NCBI RefSeq assembly: GCF_000968135.1
Contig: NZ_FO538765.1
Coordinates: 3,920,501-3,984,500, forward strand
Direction: 5' to 3'
From: Magnetospira sp. QH-2
Lineage (GTDB): Bacteria > Pseudomonadota > Alphaproteobacteria > Rhodospirillales > Magnetospiraceae
Length of the DNA stretch: 64,000 nucleotides
Part shown: positions 45,782 through 55,138 of the stretch, in pieces
Layout of the letters: the number at the start of each line of letters is the position of its first letter
Numbering within the stretch: position 1 is the stretch's first letter
Notes under the pieces: model-generated
What the model was told of the DNA's origin: nothing
The model's database searches: none
The model's input: only the letters and a program-made list of their open reading frames with translations
Position numbers and translations under genes: made by a program

Positions 45782-46399
45782 ATGCGCGCATTTATGTTGA
45801 TCATCGCCGTTGTCATGCTGGCCGCTGGTCCGCTCGCCCCGGCCTGGGCCTACAGTGCCGAAGAGGCCCACCGGATCTATTTGGAGGCGCGGGACGCCCG
45901 CCGGGCCGGCGATTTCAACAAGGCGCTAAGACTTATAAAACCGCTCGCCGAGGCGGGGTATGCCGAGGCGCAGCACTTGATGGGATATTTGTATGAGCAA
46001 GGGGAAGGTGTCCCACGGGACACAGTAGTCGCCCATTCCTGGTACGAGAAGGCAGCGCGCAAGGGTTCGCTCAAATCACTCCATAATCTGGGACTGAATT
46101 TTTTATATGGGGATGGAGTTAATACTGATTTCGTCAAAGCTGAAAAATACTTAAAGAAATCTGCGGAGGGCGGAAACACGAGTTCGTATGTTTATTTGGG
46201 GCAGGCGCTTTATCATCTTGAAGATAGACAATACAGGGTTTGGCTTCATAAAGCGGCGGATTCTGGTAGCAAATCTGCGATCTTTTTATTGGCATTATAC
46301 GGTGACAGGGAACAAATCACCCGGCTGACATTGGGTGAGACATTTTGTTTTGCGGTTCGAAATATGCTGCCTGATTTTATGAGCCCCAAATGTGAGTGA
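45782..46399 (+). CDS. Exported Sel1-repeat protein, probable immunity (copy 1)
   Basis: About 205 residues. Signal peptide MRAFMLIIAVVMLAAGPLAPAWA (cleavage after AWA), then Sel1-like repeats (AEAQHLMGYLYEQGEGVPRD, SWYEKAARKGSLKSLHNLGL and AEKYLKKSAEGG). The first ~35 residues equal those of copy 2; the rest diverges and turns AT-rich. It ends 38 bases from the convergent end of a displaced toxin tip at 46438. Sel1-type repeat proteins bind protein partners. Immunity function is inferred from the paired layout. Confidence 0.75.
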   Translation: MRAFMLIIAVVMLAAGPLAPAWAYSAEEAHRIYLEARDARRAGDFNKALRLIKPLAEAGYAEAQHLMGYLYEQGEGVPRDTVVAHSWYEKAARKGSLKSLHNLGLNFLYGDGVNTDFVKAEKYLKKSAEGGNTSSYVYLGQALYHLEDRQYRVWLHKAADSGSKSAIFLLALYGDREQITRLTLGETFCFAVRNMLPDFMSPKCE

Positions 46400-46437
46400 G
46401 TGTGGAGAAAGGGCGTGCCTTCCTCCACACATGTTAA

Positions 46438-46695
46438 TTAGTCGAGTGGGCCTGTAGGCGGCGCACCGGATGCTTGTTCCACGATCAGTCCCTGGGCAAG
46501 CTGTTCCGAGAGAGCCACCAAACCCTCCTGCAAGGCCTTTGAACCCAGCTGGTCGGGGAAAGTGCGACCGGCCCACTGGGCCAGTTCCTTGGCGGTGTCC
46601 TTGCCCACCGTGCCGGTCAGGGAGGCGGTGAGGGACGCCAGGACCGCCGCCCGCTTCTGATCCATCGGGTTGCCGCCGCGCCGTTCGGCCTGCAT
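46438..46695 (-). pseudogene. Displaced toxin tip, duplicate of the locus-2 leading C-terminus
   Basis: 86 codons starting at the junction MQAERRGGNP and continuing with MDQKRAAVLASLTASLTG to a stop. Near-identical to 47447-47660 of the leading toxin except the last dozen residues. It has no delivery part and no ribosome site. The helical, Ala/Leu-rich tip is not a recognised toxin fold. Paired tail-to-tail with Sel1 copy 1. Confidence 0.65.
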
Positions 46696-46719
46696 GGCCG
46701 CATCGGCCTCCCAAAACCC

Positions 46720-46748
46720 TTGCGCCTGGCTCGGCAATGCCGGACAAT
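46720..46748 (+). promoter_or_regulatory. Promoter of the second Sel1-repeat gene, apparently leaderless
   Basis: TTGCGC (46720-46725), 17 bases, GACAAT (46743-46748), ATG at 46755. Duplicate of the copy-1 promoter with one base changed in the -35 box. Confidence 0.5.
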
Positions 46749-46754
46749 AAACCC

Positions 46755-47375
46755 ATGCGCGCATTTATGTTGATCATCGCCGTTGTCATGCTGGCCGCTG
46801 GTCCGCTCGCCCCGGCCTGGGCCTACAGTGCCGAAGATGCCCACCGGATCTATTTGGAGGCGGTCGCTTTGTCTGAACTTGGAAGGTACGAAGACGCTCA
46901 CGCCCTGATCAAACCGGTAGCCGAAGATGGGCATGCCGAGGCGCAGCATCTAATGGGGTATATGTATCGGTATGGCGAGGGCGTCCCACAGAATCATGGG
47001 ATAGCGAGGAAATGGTACGAAAAATCAGCTGAACAAGGGCTTGTAAAGTCCCATTATTCACTAGGATTGCAATATTTTCATGGTATGGGTGGTGATGTTG
47101 ATTTTAATAAGGCAGAATCATATTTTATGCATTCTGCTAAAGAAGGGTATGCTGATTCTTTTTTGCCTCTTGGTCTAATATTGCAAAATAATGGAAATAT
47201 TGAATACAGGTATTGGTTACATAAATCCGCAGATAGTGGGAGGCGTTCAGCATATTTTTATTTGGCAGTTTTTGGGGATAGAGAGGAGATTTATAACCTA
47301 GATCTCTCTGAAACTTTCTGTTTCACGTTGCAGCTGATTCTTCCAACATTTATCGAGCCCGATTGTGAAGACTGA
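46755..47375 (+). CDS. Exported Sel1-repeat protein, probable immunity (copy 2)
   Basis: About 206 residues. The same signal peptide as copy 1, then Sel1 repeats (AEAQHLMGYMYRYGEGVPQN, RKWYEKSAEQGLVKSHYSLG). The middle and end are distinctly AT-rich compared with the flanking genes, pointing to foreign origin. It ends 33 bases from the convergent stop of the leading toxin of locus 2, its presumed target. A tail-to-tail immunity gene is unusual. Confidence 0.75.
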   Translation: MRAFMLIIAVVMLAAGPLAPAWAYSAEDAHRIYLEAVALSELGRYEDAHALIKPVAEDGHAEAQHLMGYMYRYGEGVPQNHGIARKWYEKSAEQGLVKSHYSLGLQYFHGMGGDVDFNKAESYFMHSAKEGYADSFLPLGLILQNNGNIEYRYWLHKSADSGRRSAYFYLAVFGDREEIYNLDLSETFCFTLQLILPTFIEPDCED

Positions 47376-47408
47376 CCGAAGAGGTAAGAACCCCTCCGGT
47401 CAAATATA

Positions 47409-49278
47409 TTATCGCGGATCATGACTCGGTGGTTGACGTGAGGCGCCGTCCACGATCAGTCCCTGGGCAAGCTGTTCCGAGAGAGCCACCAAACCCTCCT
47501 GCAAGGCCTTTGAACCCAGCTGGTCGGGGAAAGTGCGACCGGCCCACTGGGCCAGTTCCTTGGCGGTGTCCTTGCCCACCGTGCCGGTCAGGGAGGCGGT
47601 GAGGGACGCCAGGACCGCCGCCCGCTTCTGATCCATCGGGTTGCCGCCGCGCCGTTCGGCCTGCTTGGCCGCATCGGCACCGACCTTGGCCGCGCCGGTG
47701 GCCGCCAGCCCTCCGGTTACAGTCCGGGCCACACTCTTGAGACCCTGCTTGCCCAAAGTTGCCGCTCCCTTGGTCAGTGCCAGATCCACACCCACCTCGC
47801 CGATCTTGCGACCCGCGTTTACCGTGGCGGTGTCATGCAGATCCATGGGAATCGGTGCCATGTTCTGGGCCGTATCGCGCAGGCTCTGGGCGGTATCCTT
47901 GCCCAACTTGCCGTCACTCATCAAGGAAGCCAGGTCACCCACCTTGGCGACGCCCTCCAGGGGGCCTTGGACCAGGGCCTCGGGAATGTAGCGTTTGGCC
48001 ATGGCTTCGCGGCCTTGTTGGTGACGCGCGGCTCCGCGGGCCAGAGCCTCGGTGTGGTTTTTGGGTGGCTGTTGGGGGACCAGATGGTTATAGGCCCTTG
48101 CCGGGCCCTGCACCGTCTTGTTGTAGTAGTCGCGCAGTTCCGGGTCGAGAGCTTGCAGGGACTCTGAGCTTTTGGCGTGGAGGCTCGAAAGCATGTCCCG
48201 CGCCTGGGCGGCCCGGTCAGGATCCTTGCCCCGTGCGGCCTCGAGTAGGTCCTTCTGTGCCTGAAGCGGGACCTGTCCGTTCCGAGTCAGCATTTCGGCC
48301 ATGGAATCGTAGGCCCGACGGCGCTCACGCGCCCCTTCGGGCGACCCCCGGGCTGGTGAAGGTGGCAGAATGTCCAGCAAGGAAGGTCCTGTTTCGGGTC
48401 CCTGGTCGGGATCGGTCGGCGCACTTCGATGCCCGTCGGTTGCCCCTTCACCCAAGGATGAACCGGCCTCGTCGAAGACATCCGGCCCCTCGGGAATACC
48501 AAGGTCAGTCTCTCTGCCCCCTGACAGATCATCCGCGCCCGAGCCGCCAATCAGGTCGCCTTGGACGCTGCCTTGGATGGTGTCGCCCGCGGCCCCCGTT
48601 GCCGCCGGGCGCAACCCCTTGCCGGCATTGATATGGTCATCGACCTTGCGCCGCGAGTCCGGGTCGGAATCGGCGACGGCCTTGGCCGACTGGCCGCCGG
48701 ACAGGTCCACGGTGCCCGGAAAGGTGTTCTTGAACCATTGATCCACCTTGGGCCGGACGATGTCGTTTTTCGGATGGCCGTCCTTGAAGTAGCCCGGCGC
48801 GGTCATCACTTTCTGGTTCTCGGTGCAGGACCAGTCCAGGGGATCCTTGCAGGCGACAATCTCGTCGGCGACCGCCTGCGCGTCACCGGGGATTTCCGGA
48901 AGTCCGTCTTATAGTCCTCTTGCGAGCCCACCGGCTGGACGGTGGCTTGGATTTCTCCTTGGCCATTTTCTCCAGTTGTTGGGTGGCCCAGCGATTGTTC
49001 TCCGATTGGGAAGGATCACCGGTGGCGGGTTGCGGAGTCTTGGGTTTGGCCAGGGCGAGGGACTCCGCGATATCCGGGCTGACGGATGCCTGATTGGAGG
49101 ACGGCGCCACGAATCGTTGCCGCCGCCCAGGCCGGCGACTGGTTGCCCAGGGGCCCGTCGTCCGGGGAGTATGCCGTGAAGGGGGGGCCGGTGCCAAGGC
49201 CGGTGACGACGGCGGGGACAGGTCCGGAGCGGTGGGGGACTTGTCTTGCGGCATGGCAGATTGTACGGTGCAACCCAT
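47409..49278 (-). pseudogene. Leading polymorphic toxin of locus 2, frameshifted
   Basis: N-terminus MGCTVQSAMPQDKSP at 49278 with AAAGGAG upstream. A domain shared with locus 1 follows (PVGSQEDYKTDFRKSP, APGYFKDGHP, KVDQWFKNTFPGTVDL, RRKVDDHINAGKG), then a pretoxin region, the junction ADAAKQAERRGGNP and an ~80-residue tip. The frame is broken at least twice: at about 48948 (KMAKE to IQATVQPVGSQ) and about 48897 (FRKSP to DAQAVADEIV). A further disruption near 49130-49190 is likely from codon composition. The longest intact stretch is 47409-48809. Probably inactive unless these are sequencing errors. Confidence 0.75.
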
Positions 49279-49448
49279 GCCGTGTCTCCTTTCATAAAAA
49301 AACAGCACTAACGCGAGCGCAGTAGGTTGATCATGAAATGTTCAAACGACGACACCCCCGGCGGGCCTCGGCCTACCTGGCTGCAATGCCTTGTTATGGC
49401 AGCGACTATGGATTGAGAGCGGACGACAGGGGATGGTCGCTGAGAGAG

Positions 49449-49477
49449 ATCCTATCCGTCTGAAATAGGTATGTCAA
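49449..49477 (-). promoter_or_regulatory. Sigma-70-like promoter of the locus-2 leading toxin
   Basis: On the minus strand TTGACA (49472-49477), 17 bases, TAGGAT (49449-49454). A leader of about 160 bases would precede the ATG. The rest of the 264-base gap to glnD shows nothing else I can support. Confidence 0.6.
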
Positions 49478-49542
49478 CAGTTTTTAAAATATATTTTCCT
49501 AGCAGGTGATTCCACCGCTGGGCTTTTACCATCCGCCCACCC

Positions 49543-52359
49543 ATGTATTATGGGCCGCGCGTTTCACCCTCCCCCAATGATCGCCTGGATCTCCGCCTCA
49601 TGTTGCGTATCGATAATCCCAGGGACGTCATTCACCGCAAGGCCCTGGTGGCCGACTTGGATGCCATTGTTGCCGAGGGCTATGCAACGCCCAAGCGGCG
49701 GGATGCGCTGGCGCGACTGAAGGCCGAGTATTCGGAAGGCCAGGCGACCCTGCGCCAGCGCTTCGAGGCCGCCGAGATCGACGGCCTGGAATTGATCCGC
49801 GCCAATGCCTATCAGATGGACCAGTTGGTCCGCACCATTTTCGATTTTGCCGTCCGCCATGTGTACCCCAAAGCCAATCCGACCAAGGGCGAGCAGTTGG
49901 CGGTGGCCGCGGTGGGCGGTTACGGGCGCGGCGAACTGGCCCCCCAGTCGGATGTGGATCTGCTATTCTTGCTGCCTTACAAACAAACGCCCCACGGCGA
50001 GCAGATCGTCGAGTACATGCTCTACATGCTGTGGGACTTGGGGTTGAAGGTCGGCCATGCGACTCGCTCCATTGATGACTGTATCCGTCTGGCCAAGACC
50101 GATCTGACCATCCGCACAGCCATGCTCGACGCCCGTGACCTCTGGGGCGACAAGGGGCTGTTCAACAAATTCATGGAGCGCTTCCAGTCCGAAATCATTG
50201 ACGGCACCGGCACCGATTTCGTTGAATCCAAGCTGTCCGAGCGCGATGCCCGCCACGAGCGCATGGGCGATACCCGCTTCGTGGTTGAGCCCAACGTCAA
50301 GGACGGCAAGGGAGGCCTGCGCGATCTTCAAACTCTCATGTGGCTGGTGAAGTATCTCTACGATATCGAAGATTTCGAGGCCCTGCACAAACATCAGATC
50401 CTGACAAAGGCCGACGTCAAGATGTTCGGCAAGGCGTTCCGCTATCTCTGGACCGTGCGCTGCCATTTGCATTACCTGGTCAACCGTCCGGAGGAACGTT
50501 TGACCTTCGACGTGCAGACGGCACTCGGCCAGCGCATGGGCTATCGCGCCCATGCCGGGGCCAGCGGCGTCGAGCGCTTTATGAAGCACTATTTGCTGAC
50601 CACCAAGGAAGTGGGTGATCTGACCCGCATCATCTGCGCCGTATTGGAAGAAAAACAGCGCAAAAAACGCCAGATGTTCAAGCTGCCGCGCATGAACCTG
50701 TTCAAGAAGGTGCCCGAGGGCTTCAAGCTCAATGGCGCGCGCCTGTCCATCGAGCGCGACAGCCTGTTCCGCGAGGACCCGGTGAACATGCTCCGGCTGT
50801 TCCACCATGCCCAGGAGTTGGAGACCGACATCCATCCGCGGGCCTTGCGCAAGGTAACCTTGAACCTCAAGCGCATCACCCCGGAGGTCCGCAACGATCC
50901 AGAGGCCAATCGCATCTTCTTGGAGATGGTCACGTCGCTGAAGGATCCGGAAAATACTCTACGGCGTATGAACGAGTCCGGGTTGTTCGGCAAGTTCGTG
51001 CCCGATTTCGGCCGTGTTGTCGCCCAGATGCAGTACGACATGTACCATGTGTATACGGTCGACGAACATACCATCCGCGCCATCGGCATCCTGTGGCGCA
51101 TTGAAACCGGGCAGCTGAGCGAGGAGCACCGCACCTCCTCGGCGGTGATCGACGAGATCCATTCCCGGCGGGCGCTCTACATGGCCGTCCTCTTGCACGA
51201 TATCGCCAAGGGCCGGGGAGGCGACCATTCCGAACTGGGCGCTGAGGTGGCGCGCAAGCTCTGCCCGCGCTTCGGCCTGAGCGACGAGGAAACGGAATCC
51301 GTCGCCTGGCTGATCGAACAGCATCTGCTGCTCAGCCGCACCGCCTTCAAGCGCGATGTCAACGACCCCCATGCCATCGACGAATTGACCGCCGTCGTCC
51401 AATCGCCCGAACGCCTGCGCATGCTATTGGTGCTGACCGCCGCCGATATTCGGGCAGTGGGGCCGGGGGTATGGAATCACTGGAAAGCCGGTCTGCTCAG
51501 CGCGCTCTATTACAATACCTTGGAGGCCATGTCCGGCGGCATTCCCGCCAAGCAGCGGGCCGAGCGGGTGTTCATGGCGCAGCAGCAGGTGCGTCACCGG
51601 CTGGAAGACTGGCCTGAGGAAGAGGTGGAATCCTTCATCGCCCTGGGCTACGCCAATTACTGGTTGGGGGTGGACCTGGACACAAAGGTTCATCACGCCG
51701 CGTTGATCCGCAAGGCCAAGGCCGAGAACCTGAAGCTGCATATCGAGACCCGCATCGAGGCCCTACGCGGCGCCACGGAAATCATCGTCTATACCAACGA
51801 TCATCCAGGCCTGTTCTCGCAGATTGCCGGGGCTATCGCTCTGGCCGGGGCCTCGGTCATGGCGGCCAAGATCTTTACTCTGACCGACGGCATGGCTCTG
51901 GATACCTTCCATATCACCAATGCCGACGGCAGCACGCTGGACGGCGAACGGGAACTGAAACGGGTCTATGAGCGGATCTATGTGGTCTTGGAAGGCCGCG
52001 TGCATCTGAAGCGCGAGCTGGAAGACCAACGGGCCCGCGCCATGCCCACCCGCACCAGCGTCTTCACCGTGACCCCGCGGGTGCTGATGGACAACAAGGC
52101 CAGCACCGACCATACGGTGATCGAGGTCAATGGCCGCGACCGTACCGGCCTCTTGTATGACGTGACCGCCACCTTGACCGCCCAGAATCTACAGATCGGC
52201 CGGGCCCATATTTCCACCTATGGCGAACGAGCCGTCGACGTGTTCTATGTGAAGGATCTGTTTGGCCTGAAGATCTGGGACGAAAGCCGCATGGAGCGCA
52301 TCCGCCAGGAGCTGATGACAGCCATTACGCTTCCCGTGGATACGGACGACAAGGCGTGA
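49543..52359 (+). CDS. glnD: Bifunctional PII uridylyltransferase/uridylyl-removing enzyme
   Basis: Nitrogen sensor that modifies PII proteins according to glutamine. 938 residues: nucleotidyltransferase motif GGYGRGELAPQSDVDLLFL (~125-143), an HD hydrolase domain with LLHDIAKGRGGDHS (~550-563), and two C-terminal ACT domains (~745-820 and 855-930, TVIEVNGRDRTGLLYDVTATL). The start is uncertain: MYYGPRVSP at 49543 or an ATG at 49600 (MLRIDNPRD). Confidence 0.97.
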   Translation: MYYGPRVSPSPNDRLDLRLMLRIDNPRDVIHRKALVADLDAIVAEGYATPKRRDALARLKAEYSEGQATLRQRFEAAEIDGLELIRANAYQMDQLVRTIFDFAVRHVYPKANPTKGEQLAVAAVGGYGRGELAPQSDVDLLFLLPYKQTPHGEQIVEYMLYMLWDLGLKVGHATRSIDDCIRLAKTDLTIRTAMLDARDLWGDKGLFNKFMERFQSEIIDGTGTDFVESKLSERDARHERMGDTRFVVEPNVKDGKGGLRDLQTLMWLVKYLYDIEDFEALHKHQILTKADVKMFGKAFRYLWTVRCHLHYLVNRPEERLTFDVQTALGQRMGYRAHAGASGVERFMKHYLLTTKEVGDLTRIICAVLEEKQRKKRQMFKLPRMNLFKKVPEGFKLNGARLSIERDSLFREDPVNMLRLFHHAQELETDIHPRALRKVTLNLKRITPEVRNDPEANRIFLEMVTSLKDPENTLRRMNESGLFGKFVPDFGRVVAQMQYDMYHVYTVDEHTIRAIGILWRIETGQLSEEHRTSSAVIDEIHSRRALYMAVLLHDIAKGRGGDHSELGAEVARKLCPRFGLSDEETESVAWLIEQHLLLSRTAFKRDVNDPHAIDELTAVVQSPERLRMLLVLTAADIRAVGPGVWNHWKAGLLSALYYNTLEAMSGGIPAKQRAERVFMAQQQVRHRLEDWPEEEVESFIALGYANYWLGVDLDTKVHHAALIRKAKAENLKLHIETRIEALRGATEIIVYTNDHPGLFSQIAGAIALAGASVMAAKIFTLTDGMALDTFHITNADGSTLDGERELKRVYERIYVVLEGRVHLKRELEDQRARAMPTRTSVFTVTPRVLMDNKASTDHTVIEVNGRDRTGLLYDVTATLTAQNLQIGRAHISTYGERAVDVFYVKDLFGLKIWDESRMERIRQELMTAITLPVDTDDKA

Positions 52360-52381
52360 GCGTCATGGCGGGGTCCGGTTC

Positions 52382-53926
52382 ATGAACCTGCTGAAGGCCT
52401 TCACCACCATCAGCGGCTTTACCATGATGAGCCGAATTCTGGGGTTCGCCCGCGATATCTTGGTGGCGGCGATCCTCGGTGCCGGGATGGTGGCCGATGC
52501 CTTTTTCATTGCTTTTAAGCTGCCCAACCTATTCCGGCGGCTGTTCGCCGAAGGGGCTTTCAACGCCGCCTTCGTGCCGCTGTTTGCCGGAAAGCTGGAG
52601 GGCGAGGGCGAAGAAGCGGCGCGACGCTTCGGGCGCGAAACCTTTGCCTTGCTGCTGTGGAGCCTGTTGGTCCTCACCCTGATCATGGAAATCGCCATGC
52701 CCTGGGTCATGCGGGCAGTGGTACCCGGGTTCCTGGACGACCCGGAGAAGTTCGATCTGGCGGTGACCCTGACCCGCATCACCTTTCCCTATTTGCTGTT
52801 CATCTCCCTGGTGGCGCTGTTGGGCGGGGTGCTCAACTCATTGATGCGGTTCGCCGCCGCCGCCGCCACGCCGATCCTGCTCAATCTATGCCTGATCGCC
52901 GCCATCCTAGCCGCCACGCCTTTTCTGCCGACGCCGGGCCATGCCCTGGCCTGGGGCGTTGCCGGGGCCGGTCTGGTCCAATTTCTATGGCTGCTCTGGC
53001 ATGCCGGACGGAGCGGGTTTTGGCCCCGGATCATGGGGCCCATCTGGAATGACGATACCAAGCTGCTGGTCAAGCGGGTGATCCCCGGCGCTATCGGGGC
53101 GGGCATCTATCAGGTCAATCTGGTGGTCGATATGATTATCGCCTCCTTGCTGCCCGAGGGCTCCATCTCGTACCTGTTTTTTGCTGATCGCATGACCCAG
53201 CTTCCCTTGGGGGTGATTGGCGTGGCGGTGGGCACGGCGCTGCTGCCCATGCTGGCGCGGCAACTGCGGGCCGGGGATGAGGCCGGGGCCCACAACAGCC
53301 AGAACCGGGCGTTGGAGTTCACGCTTTTATTGACCCTGCCCGCCGCCGTGGCCTTTGCGGTGCTGCCCGAGCCGGTGGTGGTCACATTGTTTCAGCGCGG
53401 CGAATTCGATCCGGTCGCGGCCCAGGCCACGGCCATGGCCTTGATGGCCTATGCCTTTGGACTGCCGGCCTATGTGCTCAACAAGACCCTGACGCCGGGC
53501 TTTTTCGCCCGAGGCGACACCGCCACGCCGATGAAAATCGCCGCCGTGGCCATGGTTGCCAATGTGGTGTTCAATCTGATCCTCATGGGCCCGTTCCTGC
53601 ATGTGGGGTTGGCCATGGCGACGGTGATCTCCGCCTGGATCAATACCGCCCTGCTGGCCTTTTTCCTCGCCCGGCGTGGGCATCTGTCCCTGGATAGACG
53701 GTTTCTCGGTCGGCTGCCGCGCACGCTGGTCGCCTGTGCCGGGATGGGGGCGGCCTTGTGGTTCCTGCGCGAGCCCCTGGCCCCCTGGCTGGCCGGGGCC
53801 GAATGGGAACGCATCGGCGCCCTGGCGGCCCTGGTCGGGGCGGGACTGGTTTCCTTCGGCCTGCTGGCGATGATCACCGGCGCGGCCCGCCCAAGCGATC
53901 TCAAGAGCTTGACCCGCAAGGGATAA
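52382..53926 (+). CDS. murJ: Lipid II flippase MurJ
   Basis: 514 residues, MOP-superfamily membrane protein with about 14 transmembrane helices. The N-terminus TMMSRILGFARDILVAAILGAG and PNLFRRLFAEGAFNAAFVPLF are typical of MviN/MurJ. Moves lipid II to the periplasmic face for peptidoglycan synthesis. Lies 22 bases after glnD; glnD-murJ-trpS is a conserved alphaproteobacterial order. Confidence 0.97.
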   Translation: MNLLKAFTTISGFTMMSRILGFARDILVAAILGAGMVADAFFIAFKLPNLFRRLFAEGAFNAAFVPLFAGKLEGEGEEAARRFGRETFALLLWSLLVLTLIMEIAMPWVMRAVVPGFLDDPEKFDLAVTLTRITFPYLLFISLVALLGGVLNSLMRFAAAAATPILLNLCLIAAILAATPFLPTPGHALAWGVAGAGLVQFLWLLWHAGRSGFWPRIMGPIWNDDTKLLVKRVIPGAIGAGIYQVNLVVDMIIASLLPEGSISYLFFADRMTQLPLGVIGVAVGTALLPMLARQLRAGDEAGAHNSQNRALEFTLLLTLPAAVAFAVLPEPVVVTLFQRGEFDPVAAQATAMALMAYAFGLPAYVLNKTLTPGFFARGDTATPMKIAAVAMVANVVFNLILMGPFLHVGLAMATVISAWINTALLAFFLARRGHLSLDRRFLGRLPRTLVACAGMGAALWFLREPLAPWLAGAEWERIGALAALVGAGLVSFGLLAMITGAARPSDLKSLTRKG

Positions 53927-54035
53927 GAGGCCATAAACCGCCCGGTTCCAGGCTCCATGTCCGGAGCCGGTTTTAGTCGATGGCTCGAACCGATAGCGCG
54001 TTCAATCGCGACCCGCTCTGCAAGGAATCGATAGC

Positions 54036-55031
54036 ATGAATCGCATTTTCTCGGGCGTGCAGCCCACCGGCAATCTTCACCTGGGCAACTACCTGGGCGC
54101 CATCCGCAACTGGGTGCGCTTGCAGGAAGATTTCGACTGCATTTTCTGTGTCGTCGACATGCATGCCATCACCGTGTTCCAAGACCCGGCCGCCCTGCGC
54201 ACCTCCACCCGCGAAGTGGCGGCGGCGATGATCGCCTCGGGCATCGATCCCAAGGCCAACATCATCTTCAACCAGAGCCGCAATCCTTCGCATGCGGAAT
54301 TGGCCTGGGTGTTCAACTGCGTGGCCCGGCTGGGCTGGCTCAACCGCATGACCCAGTTCAAGGAAAAGGCGGGCAAGAACAAGGAAAACGCCTCGGTGGG
54401 GCTCTATGCCTATCCCAATCTCATGGCCGCCGACATTCTCGCCTACAAGGCCACCCATGTGCCTGTCGGCGAGGATCAGAAGCAGCACCTGGAGCTGACC
54501 CGCGACATCGCCACCAAGTTCAACAACGATTTCCAGGTGGACTTGTTCCCGCTGCCCGAACCGCAGATTTTTGGCACCGCCACCCGGGTCATGTCGCTGC
54601 GCGATGGCACCAAGAAAATGAGCAAGTCCGATCCCTCGGCCCTGTCGCGTATTTCCATGACCGATGACGCCGACACCATCGCCAAGAAAATCCGTAAGGC
54701 CAAGACCGACCCGGAACCCCTGCCGGACAACAAGGACGGCTTCGAGGGCCGCCCCGAGGCAGCCAACCTGATGGGCATCTATGCCGCCCTGGACGACACC
54801 GACCTCGACGCCGTCATCGCCCAGTACGGCGGTCAGCAGTTCTCCACCTTCAAACAGGCCCTGGCCGACCTGGCGGTGGCCAAACTCGGCCCCATCGGCG
54901 ACGAGATGCAGCGTCTGATGGACGACAGCGGCCATCTGGACGCCATCCTCGAAGACGGCGGCCAACGGGCCCGGGCGATCACCCAGCCGATCTTGAAGGA
55001 GGTTTATGAGGTGGTGGGGTTCCTTGGCTGA
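54036..55031 (+). CDS. trpS: Tryptophanyl-tRNA synthetase
   Basis: 331 residues, class I synthetase: the HIGH signature as HLGN in [17 protein letters not shown] (residues 6-22) and KMSKS in [12 protein letters not shown] (~190-201), plus [13 protein letters not shown]. Charges tRNA-Trp. Third gene of the glnD-murJ-trpS group. Confidence 0.98.
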   Translation: MNRIFSGVQPTGNLHLGNYLGAIRNWVRLQEDFDCIFCVVDMHAITVFQDPAALRTSTREVAAAMIASGIDPKANIIFNQSRNPSHAELAWVFNCVARLGWLNRMTQFKEKAGKNKENASVGLYAYPNLMAADILAYKATHVPVGEDQKQHLELTRDIATKFNNDFQVDLFPLPEPQIFGTATRVMSLRDGTKKMSKSDPSALSRISMTDDADTIAKKIRKAKTDPEPLPDNKDGFEGRPEAANLMGIYAALDDTDLDAVIAQYGGQQFSTFKQALADLAVAKLGPIGDEMQRLMDDSGHLDAILEDGGQRARAITQPILKEVYEVVGFLG

Positions 55032-55138
55032 CGATTCCGCATCCGGAATCAATCGATAATATTCCGAGGGCAGGCCCCTGGCGCCTCCACCCCAACAAGC
55101 CTACCTCCTACCCAGACCCTTTCTGTTAGGAGCCCCCC

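Noticed and set aside
45723..45791. N-terminal extension MRAWVYCPALPS of the metallopeptidase module
   Set aside because: This part is antisense to the Sel1 promoter and is repeated at the second Sel1 gene; the module's homology begins only at QAERRGGNP.
47759..48631. 290-codon plus frame opposite the locus-2 leading toxin
   Set aside because: Shadow of the homologous minus frame that carries the domain shared with locus 1.
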